Source of the DNA: Mya arenaria
Taxonomy: Eukaryota; Mollusca; Bivalvia; Myida; Myidae
Direction: 5' to 3'
NCBI RefSeq assembly: GCF_026914265.1
Contig: NC_069136.1
Coordinates: 57,101,492 to 57,165,491 of the forward strand
DNA: 64,000 nt
The notes beneath the pieces are model-generated. The model saw only the letters and a list, made by a program, of their open reading frames with translations, searched no databases and was not told the DNA's origin. Of this stretch, positions 38,301 to 51,060 are shown in pieces (within the stretch, counting starts at the first letter, position 1; each line of letters begins with the position of its first letter). The position numbers and the translations under genes are program-made.

Positions 38301-41300
38301 TTCTATATTTTTAGGTTAACAATGGAGGTTTAATTTGGGAGGTGGAGTGAAAAAAACACTCTTTTTTAGACTTTTCATGTTGATTCTGTATTCACCCAAA
38401 ATCTATGTTAATCCACAGGGGTGAGTATCTTCAAGTGTTATTTATAATTGTTATTTACATACATGTACATCTGTACTTGCAGGCCTGGATTCCCCACCCC
38501 ACAGAGCCGGCAAGCCCAGCCTGCTCCAGCACCTAGATCACAGCCCAAAACCATCCAGTCCAAACCCCTACAGGCAGATGATGACGATGATGAGGATGAC
38601 TGGCTGGAATCGGACAGGTAGGGAGTATTGACCTTCTCTGCTGATAATAGCTAATAAAGCTGATAATAAAATTAATTTTGTGATAACTAAGGAAACCTGC
38701 ATCCCTGACTCAAATTTCTTTCCAGGAACCACCATTTCCAATTGCTCTGCAACTCTGGGACCTCCCAAACAAACTTTCATTGAGTATAAGCTGTATATTG
38801 TGTCCCTATAAAAGATACTCCAAGTTTGTTAGTTATAAGAGTCTTAGGCCCCTAAACTCAAAATTACAAGGGAACGCTTTGATGGATGTGACCCTTCAGA
38901 GAGTAGGTGACCCACGACCAATGGCGCTTAGTTTGCTGTGATCTCATATGACTGTATAATTCATATTGTTTTTTTTTTGTTGCAGATTCTAGAAACAGAC
39001 TATACTTTATATATTTATCTCTTTGCATGCTGAGTATTCCTGGTCAGTCTGTTGGTGTACATTGCGTAGTGTAGTTCATAATAAATAGTAAGAGCACACT
39101 TGTGTTTCTTATGTATTAAATCACATAAGTGAACATTGAACACACACACTAAAACAAGGAAAACAAAACAGTATTGTCTTTCTCTTTTAGTGAGCTTGAT
39201 ATAGCGCCCCAGAGGCAGCCACCAATGACTAGGACACCCCAGCCCAAGGGGGCTAAGGTAGCTGAGCTCTCAAAGACTATTGAGATGCAGCTTGCTGTGA
39301 GTAGTGATTGCTTCATTTTTAGCTCATCATTATTTCCGAAGAGTTTCTGTGATAGCCTTGGTGTTGTCATCTGCATCGGCGTGTAAAAACTTAAAAGCTG
39401 CACTCGCACAGATTAATTGTCAATTTTTTTGTCTTGGAATGAGCCAATTTGTGCGTTTATGTCAGGAAAACCAGTGATATATGACTGCTGACAAAAAAGC
39501 AGATCACAGTTTTCATATTGACGTTTGAAAATTGATGTTTTATGGTGAGAAAAATGAATTTTTTGGCAGTTTACCAAACAACTGAAATCTGTTCTATTGT
39601 GAGTTATCTTAAATGAATTGAAGGCACTGATGCAAAAATGAGCTGATTCTGAGACAACAACAACAAAAACGTCAATTTGTGAGAGTGCAGCTTTAACCTT
39701 GGCTGAAACTCAAAACTGTTAAGTTCAACTTGGACTGTATGCACAAACTACCAGTAACAACAGTTCCCCCACATGTGTAGCATGGGCCAGATCTCTGTCA
39801 TTAATATTAGGTTTTGTATTAAATCCTTTGTTTGACTGAAAAACAAAACAATTATTGTCAAGCACTTTGTGTGTGCTTGTTTTGGTGGCTATGAGATATT
39901 GAATATATTGAATTAAACAGTTCAATATACACAAGCTGGTTTGTGTTTCAAAACAGAAAACTTCAGGTTTTGTCATAGTTGGTGTTGTTTAGCTGATCAT
40001 CATGAACGTGCAATAACTTAAACAACGGCAGTAACTCAACAACAGTTCAGGATATTCGCATCAAACTTAGTAAAAATGTTGCCGCATTCACAGCTAGGTG
40101 ATTTACTATGGCTTGTTGTTGAGTTGATCAGCATTGACCTACACTTGTGTTGCTCCTTTTCGCTAGCTGTGTGATATTGTGATAGTGTTTATATTAGAAT
40201 AAGTTCAAAATATTTACAATCGAAAACTTGCTGTGTCAAACTCTGTTATCTCGATTTTGTATTTCGGTTCTATCCGTATGAATGTTCGTTATCTCACAGT
40301 ATTCCCGTTGTTCTCATAGTATTTCCTGAGGCCTCAGCAACATGACATAGCGAGTTTTGATTGTACATGTTAAACTGTTTGCTTGCATTTTTGTTGATTT
40401 GCAAGCTTGCCAATCTGCATCCATACAGCTTTAAATAACTAAAAATATGATTAACAACGTAATGAATGTCATTTTTTTACTGTTAATAAAGAAATTTTAT
40501 TACTAGGAAATGACACATCAACATCCAGATAGGTCAACAGAGAAGAAATCTATTTTAGTTGCATATGTAGTTATAAATTATTCATAACAATGTGTTAATT
40601 ATTTTCTACATACAGGGTCGTACGGGGGAGAGAAAGCCGGCAGGTGCTGTAGATACAATGGGGACATCTGGACAGAAGAAACCTGTCGATGATATACTGG
40701 TAACATATAGGAACTATTTAAATGTTCCATGCTTTTTCAACATTAGCAGAGGCATATATTTGGCTACTTAATGATTGGAAAAAGTATATTTTTCACCAAT
40801 GTTTAGACATGTGTTTCTTTAATTTTATCAAAAAAAAATAAAAATTTATTGGAATGTTAAAGTTGTGTTTATTTCTAATTTGTTGTCAAATTTCCATTAT
40901 CAGCTTAAAGAGTTTGAATGACAACCAGCACCATGTTAATTTGTGTTGTATGTGTATTTGGTACCCAAGGTGGCAAAATATGTCAAATTTTGATCAAATA
41001 TTTTACAATGTTTATCATCAATGTACAGCATGCTTATTGGCCAAAGGCCTTTATTCATAAACAAAATAAACAACGAAACTTTCAAAATTGAAATGCATGA
41101 TTATTGACTTTTAATATTTCTGTTTTTTCTCAGGACTTTAATTCTGACAGTGACTGGGATGTGTCACCCGTTGAGGATGAGGAAGCCCCCATCCCTGGGA
41201 GACGAGCCCGGGCACCGGGAGGGGGTTCCAAAGGGGGTCAGGCAGCCAAGCCCAGGGGTGGGGCACATGTAGATGCCTCTGTATCATCTAATACATACGG

Positions 41301-44300
41301 GTCCAGTTTGTGGGGGTCTTCATCTAAAGGTGAGTTTAAAGTTTCGTGAAAATTGGATAAAAAATATTTTTCAGATATCGATACTTTGAACTCCTGTTTT
41401 TCGAAGAAAGAAAAAGTTGAGGTATTTTGGTTGCATTGGTGTCATTGTCGATTTCAGCAGGGCAGTTGTTGTTAAAAAAAACCTTAACCTTAGCAGTAAG
41501 GTGTAAACACATGGATCTTAATTCACATGTTACCAGTGGCAATATGGACATGTGTATCAATACCCATTACTCTGGCTGTAATAAAACTCATGCCCTGCTC
41601 TTGTCATACTGTAGTTGAAAAACAGCATATTGGGCTAATGTTTCTTATTATCATTACCCGGTTTTATAGAAAGTTTAGCAGCTGTGAAAGCAAAATCGTT
41701 CTATCTGCATTTTCATATTATGTCACTTAGAACCTTCGTGTAGCATTTTTACCAATGTTCATTAGGCCGAATCAAATTGAATCTATGGTTTAGTGTCACT
41801 GGTCAGGAAGTTTTTCAGCCTTTAGAATGAAAAATTAGCAAAACCTAAATTTAGCAAAAACAAATGGTTTCCTATTGTTTGATAATTAAAAATAACAAAA
41901 ATATATCATATTCTCGAAAAAGTCAATTTTCTAGATTTATAGACGCGCAAATGTATATTATGCTTTTTGACATTTATTGTAAAAAGAATGTATAAAAATT
42001 AGCGTTCCTTTTTGGGAGGTAGGTTTTGAAATTTGTATCTGACACTAAACATAGAATCAAAATGCTACAGCCTTACCTAAACCACTGTGTCATACTATAC
42101 ATGTACATGGATGTCTTCCTTCGTTATATAGCCTCCAATAAAACCTTGTCATAGTCCTGTGTAAGTAATCACCACTGGAATTTAAGATAGATTTAGAAGC
42201 TTAGTGTGAAACAGAGTGAAAACTTTCTCAGATTTTGTATATTTTACACACCTTAGTACTAGAAGTCTAGATTTGAGAGTTGCTAGAAATTTGCTAGATG
42301 TTTCACAAAGCTGATTTATTATAGATTTGCAATATATATTTATGTAGATATACTAACAGTTTTATATGACTTGATGGTTTTGAAGTTTTATTAATTATTT
42401 TTTTACCTACATTTTAAAGTTTTGAATTATTGTGTGTTTCGCATATTGATAACCTTTTTTCTGAATTTCTCTGTTGTTTCCAAACACCCTGGTTCTAAAG
42501 AATGATGTGAAAACACAAAATTAATGCCACAACACTTTGTCGAAAGACATTTTTCGTCTCATTTTGTCAATCCACTATATTGTGCCGTGTTCAAAAGATG
42601 GCAAAAGGAGAAGATTAATAGGATCATACAAGTTACTATTTATGCAAAAATTTATGAAACAAGCTTAGGGAATGTTATAAAGTTAACCAGTTCCATAATG
42701 AGTTTCATAAAAATCGAATTAAATGCCAACAAATGTAGATTAATTTTATCACCTGAATCATTTGTCATCAAAAATGAAGATTTATTCATTCAGTTGGTTG
42801 ATATAGTGCCATTGTTAGGTAAATATGTAATGGTTGTTAAAAAGAAATAAGGAATGTTATGCTATCTCAAAATGCAAAACATCGTCTTAGAAATGTTCTG
42901 GTCGGATGTTTTTTTTAAATAAGAACTTTTTACTTCTAGAAATGTTATCGGATGTATGAAGCAGTAAGTAAAGAGGAGTCAGAAAGCTTGGTACCCTGAT
43001 CTTATAGAATACAGATTTACATAGCCTTACGCCCCTATCAAAGTTTAGCGCATATCAAACCAGGTGTTGGCAGGCACACCAAGGAAATTTAGACAAACTC
43101 CAAATATTTGTTGTCTTAATCCAAGTCCTGGAGCAGGGACATTTTCAAAGCATTTGGAACTCCCTGATCATTATCCATCAAACACAATCTTGGATGTATG
43201 CCGGTTTTAACGTTAAGTTTGTATATATCTATATAATCTTTGCCAGTGAAGTGAATTATTGTATTTTAGATAATTAAGATTCCCAAGAGTAAAGTAATGA
43301 TGTTTAACTGCTAAATTTAAATTACTTTGCAATCTATTTGCAGCTTCAGAGTTAAATGTAAAGATTTCTGACATTGTAAACCATCCATATACATCTGAGG
43401 TTGTTTTCGATGGAAAATGGCGGAGAAGTTCCAAATGTTTTTAAAGTACCTGGGGTCAGAGGTGTCCCTAGCATCAAAACACATTTGAAATTTTTTTGCA
43501 GCCAAGTCTATTCCCTGATTTCTGTGTTATTAGGGTGTTGGACAAAACATGCTGTCTAAATTCCCTGTATGCCTGTTACCATCCCATAGCGTATGGCAAA
43601 TCTTTGATAGATGCATTATCCCTATTATATTAGTACTAACAAATGTCAAGAATAAAATTTTGCATTATGATTCTTCAATTATGTAAATACACATATATGC
43701 TTATTATATTATGCAGGTATGCCTTGGTTGCAATGGCTTCAGTTGAAATTGAATGTGGGAATGTTGACCATTTATTATATACGCTCATATTCTGATTAAA
43801 AGTTTAGCTCAATTATCGTTAAAACATTTGGCATAATGTGCATTTACAGATTTCTATTTTTCATTGAAAATCAAGATTGCATGTTAGCTTTTGTAAGTTC
43901 ATTTTCAAGAAATTTAAATATCATTTTGCTATAATAATATATAAAAAAAACTTAATTTATAAACATAAAAGTACTCACATATTTTCTATAGGTAGTTATA
44001 GACTTGCTTACATTGCTAATTAATGAGACTTTTATGTTTTAAATTTATTTATTTTTATTTTCAATTCTTGTCTCAAACCCTGATCTCAGATAAATTAAAA
44101 GAAAACAAACTTTAACATCACAGACACCCCTATTTGTGTTGGTATTCTTTAAAATTAGCTATTTTTTAAAGTTCTAAATTTATGACAATTAACAGAATGA
44201 CTTTTTGGGAATAGCATGACACTTCTGTTTACAAATGAACTTAGCATGTCAAGTTTTTAAAGCACTGAATGATGGTTGCTTTAACTCCGCCCCAATGATT

Positions 44301-45299
44301 TACCAAATTTTAATGCAGATTATATGTTATGATAGATAATAAGCAGAGGAAAAAAATCTGGTAAATGCTCATACATGTAATACTATGTTTAGTACACAGA
44401 GTAAAAAAGAGACTGAAACTATTTATTACTCCAAGTTCATTAATACAATCTATAGAATGCATGCAATCATTGTAATGGTATTTTGGAGAAATCATCTAGT
44501 GTAAAATTGTGCATTCATTATCAAATGCAACATATATAGGCTGTCAATCAACTTGCCACATCAAAGATTGTGGTGACAAATGAAACTTTTAAAAGTGTTG
44601 AAACAGTTAGAAGCTGCTATTGGAGCCATACAACTTGACCATCTTTTCAGTGCAAGATGGCATTACAATCATGCTTTGTTTTACTAATCGACGAGCATGT
44701 TTCACTAAGTTAAATTCCAAACATTATTATGAAACAGCTTGTGAACTGTGTTTAAAGAATGTGTATGGCACAAGCATGGTCAATACCTGTTCAACTTTTT
44801 GTATAATATAAAATAACAACTATGGCTAACAACTGACCATAGAAAAGTAACTTCCAGTAGGCTTAGGTCTTAATAAACATGTAAATTTTAGATTACAATG
44901 ACCATTACAAATTATAGCAACTGTGTCTAAGGAGTAGTGGAGTTCTACTGTATTTAAAGTTAGGCTATTTTCTCTTCATATTTATATATATAGTATATAT
45001 GAAATATATATGATCTAGAAACTGCTACTTGTATATTTAATCATTCTTTAAAGTACATACATGTGTGTGTCATGCTTAAATACTTACTACTGTACTATAT
45101 CATGTGTCACTTTATTATCTATTTTTAGTAATTTCACATCCTGCTCAAATAATCATTCACCTCATACTATGTTTCCATGGTTACAGGTGGTGGAAGCACA
45201 GCGCCAGGTGCCCAAAGGTCAAACAGCAGGAACAGTTTTGTCTCCGTTACGGATGTCAGTGAAGAGGAGGATTCTGACCTTGACCTTGAAAATGTTTAA
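26391..45299 (+). CDS. DZIP1: DZIP1 (iguana), cilium/basal-body zinc-finger protein (22 coding exons)
   Basis: Exons: 26391-26657, 27056-27127, 27531-27596, 28636-28773, 29282-29416, 29924-30043, 30447-30491, 30818-31030, 31730-31837, 32240-32350, 34517-34564, 35357-35505, 35779-35917, 36315-36392, 36748-36856, 37372-37540, 38064-38231, 38483-38617, 39191-39296, 40616-40699, 41134-41329, 45187-45299. All have AG/GT borders and phases that fit, giving about 922 codons (human 867). The N-terminal Dzip domain (about residues 45-160) has [26 protein letters not shown] and [18 protein letters not shown]2H2 finger lies at C182, C185, H198, H203. Long acidic coiled coils follow, then a Ser/Pro-rich, acidic tail ending [18 protein letters not shown]. 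The family acts at the basal body in ciliogenesis and in Hedgehog/Gli signalling. Exon 12 could instead end at 35487 with the same phase. An extra exon may exist at 32789-32908. Confidence 0.94.
27791..28376. mobile_element. Non-autonomous inverted-repeat element (copy B), DZIP1 intron
   Basis: Same family as 11949-12915 but inverted and shorter (586 bp). The ends are TATCCCCCGCC and its complement, the tccgtccgtc run lies near the left end, and there are three internal ~150-bp units (marker 'ttgcccttgat' at about 27927, 28079 and 28230). The outside flank tcttttcactgaaaatgctt also matches the outside flank of copy A. Confidence 0.85.
29282..29416 (+). CDS. DZIP1: DZIP1 exon 5: C2H2 zinc finger
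   Basis: Opens directly with [22 protein letters not shown] split by spacing C-x2-C-x12-H-x4-H, the single finger that defines the DZIP1/DZIP1L family. A Gln-rich, Ser/Pro-rich linker ([10 protein letters not shown]) follows. The exon is 135 nt and phase 0 at both ends, so it could be skipped without shifting the frame. Confidence 0.95.
32789..32908 (+). CDS. Possible extra DZIP1 exon (acidic/Ser-rich), uncertain
   Basis: A 120-nt open stretch, or 114 nt if it stops at 32902, encodes [16 protein letters not shown] then [20 protein letters not shown], charged and Ser-rich like the protein around it. It is phase 0 at both ends, fitting between exons 32240-32350 and 34517-34564. The acceptor (ctctctgtgaag) has a weak pyrimidine tract. 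The donor is either gtcaag or gtagat. Real, alternative, or a relic: not settled. Confidence 0.45.
32842..33370 (+). repeat. Four decayed tandem copies of a DZIP1 exon-plus-donor segment
   Basis: A unit of about 136-150 bp repeats about four times (starts near 32842, 32979, 33126 and 33278). Each carries cccctccag-type exon sequence, an acidic/Ser stretch, a 'ggtagat' donor-like site or a relic of it, and the intron phrase 'tagtctag'. Copies 2-4 contain stops or shifts and are unlikely to be exons. Confidence 0.75.
33409..33575. repeat. Minisatellite, ~28-33 bp unit, six imperfect copies
   Basis: Imperfect tandem units built on aattttaggagaaactgtta followed by tggacagg. Lies in a DZIP1 intron. 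Confidence 0.85.
33600..33766. repeat. Imperfect ~50-bp tandem repeat, about 3.5 copies
   Basis: Units marked by gatgattttgtgtggctgt and 'ttattgaaagttccatt'. DZIP1 intron; adjoins the preceding minisatellite. Confidence 0.75.
34008..34240 (+). mobile_element. Foldback repeat with ~31-bp hairpin (DZIP1 intron)
   Basis: The arms 34038-34068 and 34073-34104 are nearly perfect reverse complements (gcaaacag ... aaccagaccagacacc / ggtcaggttcc ... ctgtttgc) around a 4-bp loop. The flanks 'gctgctgatggcgattttaa' and 'cccagcatgcaaagggttt' are phrases I associate with a dispersed bivalve repeat (recall, not checked). Confidence 0.7.
35019..35277 (+). mobile_element. Miniature element, copy 2 (DZIP1 intron)
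   Basis: Partner of 18792-19045 in the same orientation, with the shared internal phrases listed there and an end 'gggtaacctga'. No coding content. Confidence 0.75.
35552..35690 (+). repeat. Tandem duplicate of the DZIP1 exon 12 end and its donor
   Basis: 35554-35612 repeats the 3' half of exon 12 (gatgggaactggct, ggtcagagcttaaaattgg) including the donor (gtacatgg against gtacgtgg in the exon). A third, shorter start lies at 35659. The intron phrase 'acactccataat' is repeated as well. The duplicate exon has lost some 20-25 bp of exon sequence and is probably not used. Confidence 0.8.
35918..41133 (+). other. DZIP1 introns between exons 13 and 21, no further gene seen
   Basis: Between the listed exons these introns hold AT-rich sequence with no second gene or clear element border. 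The largest, 39297-40615, has only weak repeat-like phrases (for example 'ttatctcgattttg' near 40250). Confidence 0.5.
41330..45186 (+). other. Last DZIP1 intron, 3.9 kb, no gene seen
   Basis: AT-rich. A 108-codon frame at 42524-42850 contains [12 protein letters not shown], faintly like the middle of a LINE reverse transcriptase, but without enough matches to call. Nothing else stands out. Confidence 0.45.
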
Positions 45300-45408
45300 C
45301 TTGTTACCAAGGTTACATCACTACTGTTTCGGATATTTTGGATAGTTTGAACTTTCAACCCAGTATATGACTGACCTTGATAGTTACGATTTGACCTTGA
45401 AATATAAA

Positions 45409-45414
45409 AATAAA
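45409..45414 (+). terminator. Candidate poly(A) signal of DZIP1
   Basis: AATAAA 110 bp after the DZIP1 stop codon. Later hexamers exist, so longer 3' UTRs are possible. Confidence 0.5.
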
Positions 45415-45503
45415 TACTTGTAACTAGTTATACTTAGGCCATAAAAATGGTTACTGTAATGATAATATTGAAAAAATCTGGTAACCATTATTATATAATG
45501 AAT

Positions 45504-45581
45504 TTGTTAATGTTGTTTGTTAATGTATGTTTGTTAATGTATGTTTGTTAATGTATGTTTGTTAATGTATGTTTGTTAATG
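45504..45581. repeat. 14-bp tandem repeat, about five copies
   Basis: Unit aatgtatgtttgtt, nearly perfect, just past the DZIP1 coding end. Confidence 0.9.
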
Positions 45582-47804
45582 ATTGGTAATGCTTCAAAAT
45601 GAATTGTGCCTTTTTTAGTTGGAAAAACAATCAAATATCAAATGTTAAGATATGAATTATGTTTCCTTCATTTCTATTGGTCACTTAATAGATATGGTGT
45701 TTGGAATCGACATTGATTTTTAAACACAAACATGAATATATGTTATAAATTAAGCAGTCTATTTTTAGCTAAGCATTTTTATTTAGCAGTTCTTCAAGAT
45801 TTTTAATGTAAGATAGTGTTGTTGTTTTTAAAGTTGAATGCATGTTATGATTAAATTCATAAATATCTGCTTTAAAAAATCTACAGGTTTATGCAGCTGT
45901 TTGCAAAATGAAAAGAAGTGTGTTGTAAATTGTGGATGTATATATTTATTTTTGTAGAAAAGTGCATTATAAAAAAATGTGATATTTATACCTGTTTATG
46001 AATGTTGTTTAAGTATTGAATGTTAACTTTTACACTTGATAATGATTTTTTGTTGTGTGCTATATTTATGTTTATCTTTTAACTTACTAGTTATTACTGG
46101 TAAAGCCAGTAACGGTGAATCATTGAAGTACTGGGCCGGTATTCTTAAAGTATATTAAGTCATTCCCTAACTTAAATCTTGTTTCTTAGTTAAGTATCTT
46201 ACTGGTCATATAATTTAAGAACTAAGTTATGTCTGAAGTACTTCATTTTCAGTAATTCTATGAAATATATGTACTAATGTCACACACATTTTAGAAAAGT
46301 TAAGAAATGACTGTAGATGTTTTATGACCCTGTTCTATTTGTATATACAAGTATGATTTATATACCGGTAGTTGTTATGGCTTAAACTATTATTAATGTT
46401 GTGAAATTCCATAACTGTGTCTTAAAGTGTGACTCATATAAAAAGTTAATTGCTTCACACAGACCAATAAGAGGCAAGCATTTTGTGCACTCTATTTTGG
46501 TTATTTGTTCATGTGACCGATTCAATTCATATATTGGGCCATGATGCCATACTTCATGTACTTCCTACAGGAATTTCAAGGATATACTTTAAGTCAGTTA
46601 AAGTTCATTTATTACAAAATAAAACAAGTTATTCCTACAGTCGATGTCCCTCCAGTGGACTTAATTTGTTTAATTTGTTATGCATGAACTATCACCTAAA
46701 GCTAATAAAGACATTCTATGTTTTAACATTGTCATGTGTTAACCCAATAATGGAGTGGATGGAAAAAATTTTAAGCCAATTAATTTAAGCAATAAAAGTA
46801 TTTTTATCAATGATTTGTTTAATGGTCTTAATGTGAGGCATTTAGGCTTCATCTTATCTTTGTACAGCTTTTTATATGTTCTTTATCTTTTTGTTTCTTG
46901 TGATACGATTCTTAAGTGTGCTTGTTTTACTCGTATGTCAGATATAATTGTATAACTTCTTATCATTAATTTTTATCTATTAAAATTTGCATGTTGGTTT
47001 TTCAAAAGCATGCTTTACATTATATGAAACATTTAATGTTATACTGACAAATAAGTCTAGGGTTGAATTACAGAAACATTTTCAGATTGATTTTAATATT
47101 TTTACCTAAGTGTATATCTTTAAATTTCTACATTCTTCTAGAAACTTATGCATGTTTTAATATTCAGAATATTTTTTAAGCATAGCACTTTCTTCCTGTG
47201 GAACAACAATTGAGGAAATTCTTGATTTGAAGACAAAGATATAATTTTAGCTTAAGACGCTTGTGTAATATGGCCCCTATTTCAAACAAATATTTATGAT
47301 CTTATTTTCTTAATCTTTTTTTTCTGAAGAAACAGGTTGTGAGCAGTTTTTATATGTTTTAATCTTGCGACAGATACTCATTCATTGACCGTTTCACTAA
47401 ATTGTGATAAATTATCAGATATCTTTCTTAAAGTGTTTGTATAAACTTTAACTCATAAAAAAACAGATACTCATATGATCCTGCCTGCATCGGCACGATG
47501 CATTTCAGCTATTCTGTCCATATATTGAATCTCTCATTATTTCTTTTTTATGCCAAAGCTTTGTTCTAGTATATAAGCCAAATATAATTCATTTTCAAGT
47601 GTATTTACAATTGATATTTTTTTAATTAAATGTGCCATTATTTCAGTAAGCATAGCAATGATAATGATTCAACTGTAGTGAGTGCCTTTTACTTGCAACG
47701 TAATTATTTGAAACAGAGTTTAAACTTCAATGTTTGAAGGAGAATTATCAAAATTTTGAAATTTGATTCATCTTTATAAATTAAGAAATACATTGCTGCA
47801 TCTT
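45582..47804. other. Intergenic, no gene seen
   Basis: AT-rich sequence. A 'gggccggtattcttaaag' phrase near 46135 and a related inverted phrase near 47260 could be ends of one element, but the match is too weak to call. Confidence 0.45.
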
Positions 47805-48104
47805 GGGTTGTATTCAATAAACAACTTAGGTAAATATTATGGTCGTACATTATTGAGTTAATTCACACTATTGGTCAGTTAATAATAACAAATAATCTGA
47901 TTAGTTACATCATTCTTAGATCCAATGAAGACCAATCTTGAATACCAGCCCAGGGGTGGTATTCAATATTATGCAACTTAAGTATATTTTATGGTCTTAT
48001 ATCATTGACTCCATTCACTGAATATGTCCGGTATTTATATCATGCAATCTGATTAGCTACATTGTTCTTAGATCCAATAAAGACCAATCTTGAATACCAG
48101 CCCA
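47805..48104. mobile_element. Two tandem miniature elements with inverted ends
   Basis: Copies at 47805-47950 and 47953-48104 each begin gggttgtattcaa/ggggtggtattcaa and end ttgaataccagccc, its reverse complement. Shared inner phrases are 'agatccaat', 'agaccaatcttgaat' and 'ttatggtc'. About 150 bp each, no coding content. Confidence 0.75.
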
Positions 48105-48350
48105 GGTTACATGTATGTGGTAAAATTTAATTTGTTCATTCATATTTGTATATGGTTGATAAGAAGTGTGAGATTCATCGCTATCATTTTTACTTGTTTG
48201 GATAGTAGTCAAACACATAGAACATTATCAGTGCATTTTGCTGATAAAAATTGGATATTACAAAACAAGAGATGATGAGTAGTCATAGTGGCTAGACTTT
48301 TTTTCTTTCAAGAGAAATTATTAACTTATTCTCTGAATATATACTGTACC

Positions 48351-48561
48351 GGGCCTGTTTCAATAAGATATCTTTTAATAGTTGTAAACCTTACACTGTG
48401 TAATAGAACTCGGGGAGACCTGTATAATTAAAGGCAGAATCTTTACGACATTTATTATGGTTTATGTCAAGAATGGGGTTATGCCTGGTTTACGCCAAGA
48501 ATGGGGTTATGCCTGGAAATTTACGATCTTAAGTCTTATGATCTTTATTGAAATGGTGCCC
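48351..48561. mobile_element. 211-bp miniature inverted-repeat element
   Basis: Starts gggcctgtttcaataa and ends ttattgaaatggtgccc, an imperfect inverted repeat of about 16 bp. An internal 14-20 bp direct repeat 'aagaatggggttatgcctgg' occurs twice. Non-coding. Confidence 0.65.
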
Positions 48562-50104
48562 AGCTGTTTACATATCAATTACTCTCATATGCACTCATTC
48601 TTACCGTCCAATGATTTCTAATACTAATTATATCATTGTATATGTTAAACGTTTAACAATTTTAAAATAATGTTGAATGGTTTATGATGAAATTTTGTTT
48701 TAATGTTTTATGTACTATTATTAATGTTTATCATTGGTACTTAATATTTATGATAGAATTACAACTTTTATGTTATATTTAATATCAATTCATTGTATAC
48801 CGGTATGCTGTATATATTCTTTTTTGTGGTTAGTGCTTTAACTTAAGGCAAGCCATCCATCACAAGGTAGCAAATATGTGAGTGCATTTTAGATATTGAC
48901 ATCAAGATAAATACTATGTTTAACTTAATAATATTTTATTGGATGAATGTAAATACAATGTAACAATCAATACAACATAAACAGGTTTACATAGAATTTG
49001 AGACAAATAGTTAAAAAGGGATTGGGCAACGAGTTGTACCACTAGTAGTTATGGCCCACTCCCAAAATATCAAATTAGTTGCCAAGGAAAGATGTGTTCT
49101 TTAAAAGTGAGAGAGTAATGAAGTATATTGCTTATCTGTTTATCTATGTGTAATTTATAGTGATATCAAACCATTATACTAATTTTGCAGGTATTACATT
49201 TTATAGCACCATACTGATGCTACTGTAGTGATATGATATATGAAAGGGAGGTAATCAAACATAATTTACTATGAATGTATAGCAGCTTGATTAGTTGGTA
49301 AATAATGTTATGCTTATATAAAAACTTTTGTTGAAAACTTTGAAAATATTTGAATTTAACATTTTGTAATTTTACCAATATATTTATTTGTATTAATGAT
49401 GGATGGCTTACCTGAAAGACAGATTCTATTGTTTTAGCTGTGAAGAATGTCAACATATCAAACACTCATATATCCGTCCTGTTTTATTGTTCCTGTAACG
49501 GTATAGACAGTCCAATGAACTATTATATAAATGTAAAGAGAAAGTTATCTAGCGCCTACGATTAAGGGGAAATGGAGCCATTCTATCTTTGCCCCTATCT
49601 TGAAGGTCAAGGTCACCACGACCTTCTGAACTAATAATGTTATGCTATGGAAGCCTTACTGATAATAGTATATGTCTGGTATATATCCCTTTCATGATCG
49701 TGTTTTTTAATTATTTGTTTATTCATCGTTTTGAAATAGATAGTTTGAATGGAAAAGTTACTCAAGGTGAATTATCAATTTCAGATTTTAATTCTTTTTT
49801 TGACACTTGTTAAGTGAATTTTCTGGTCTTAAGATATATGGTCGTAGGCTTGTTGATAAAATGGCCCCAATGTTTGTATGAGCATTGAGAAGTTTAATTC
49901 ACATTGCCAGTTTGTTAGCATTTGTTTATAAATACTTTTAATGTTAAATTGTAGTTTTATTATATTATCTGATAGTTGTAGCATGTTAGATCGGTGATGT
50001 ACATATTCTTACCTGAAAAAAGAAAGAAAATGAACGGATCTATAGTGCTGTTAGTTTACTTATTTCGTTAAGCTTGATTGTGATGAAAGCTTGTATAGCT
50101 TATA
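48562..50104. other. Intergenic, no gene seen
   Basis: AT-rich; no exon, RNA gene or clear element border. Confidence 0.5.
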
Positions 50105-51060
50105 GAATCACCCTCGAGTGATATTCCTAATACAAACCAGTAATCTGGTCCTTTTTGAGGTCAGGAGAAGGTAACTCTTGTGGGGCATGAAACTACATGT
50201 ACAACCTAATAGATGAGGTTGTGTTGTTGTTCCAACTTCCGAATGAGAGTGATGTGCATTCAAATTAAAATCCCTATTCACTTTCTTTGCTGTGCCCTCT
50301 TTTGAAAAAAAATGTTTGAAAATATTAGTCAGTCGTCCGCACAAACTCTAAAAAACGATTGAACCAAAGACCATGCAACTGAAGTGTATACGTGTAGGTG
50401 ATGACCCCTATTTATTATGGTCAGTTGACCAAAGACATCTTCAAAACCTTTAGGAAAACTGTCTGAACAAATACCGTTTGATCAAGCGCCATGAAGTTAA
50501 CCGCATGCAGTGGTAGGTTTCCATACGGAAATAATTCGGGAATAGCTTAAGTGTGGTGGATTTGCCTTATCAATTAATGACTCCTGTTGGTTTTGCGGTG
50601 AGAAGGAAAAAGTCTCTGTCAACATTCTTTTGAAAACCTTGTTGCATAATGACTCGAGAATAGTTCGACCTACGACCATGAAACGTCCGTGGGGTTGACC
50701 TACATGTAGAACCATGAAGTTTCAGTGGAAGCGTTCCCTTGATCGTATGATCCTTATTGTTTTGAGGTCAGGAGGGCAAAGGTGAACATACTTAGAGAAA
50801 CTGTGTCCTCACAACAACTCGTGGACGGTTTCACCAAGAATCGTGAAACGAGTGAGATATGTTTCCCTTGACCGGTTGATGACCCCTATTGTTTTTGTAG
50901 GTCACGGTCGCATTTAACACTTAAGGAAAACCTTTTACGCGCAATAATTTGTGAACGGTGTGACGTATGACCATGACACTTCAGTGGTATCGAGAAGGGT
51001 TTGACAGAGGACTGTTGAACTTCAGTGGAAGAGTTCCCTTGACCATTACATGACCCTTTT
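50105..51060. repeat. Decayed tandem repeat, ~130-170 bp units
   Basis: Recurring phrases 'gaccatgaaac', 'cagtggaagcgttcccttga', 'tgatgacccctatt' and 'gaggtcaggag' return several times at roughly 130-170 bp spacing. Too diverged for exact borders. Confidence 0.6.

Noticed and set aside
42524-42850. 108-codon frame in the last DZIP1 intron, faintly like LINE reverse transcriptase
   Set aside because: Only one short resemblance ([11 protein letters not shown]); no catalytic motif and no element borders.
46131-47279. Possible 1.1-kb element between gggccggtatt and atatggcccc
   Set aside because: The end match is short and gapped; not distinguishable from chance by eye.
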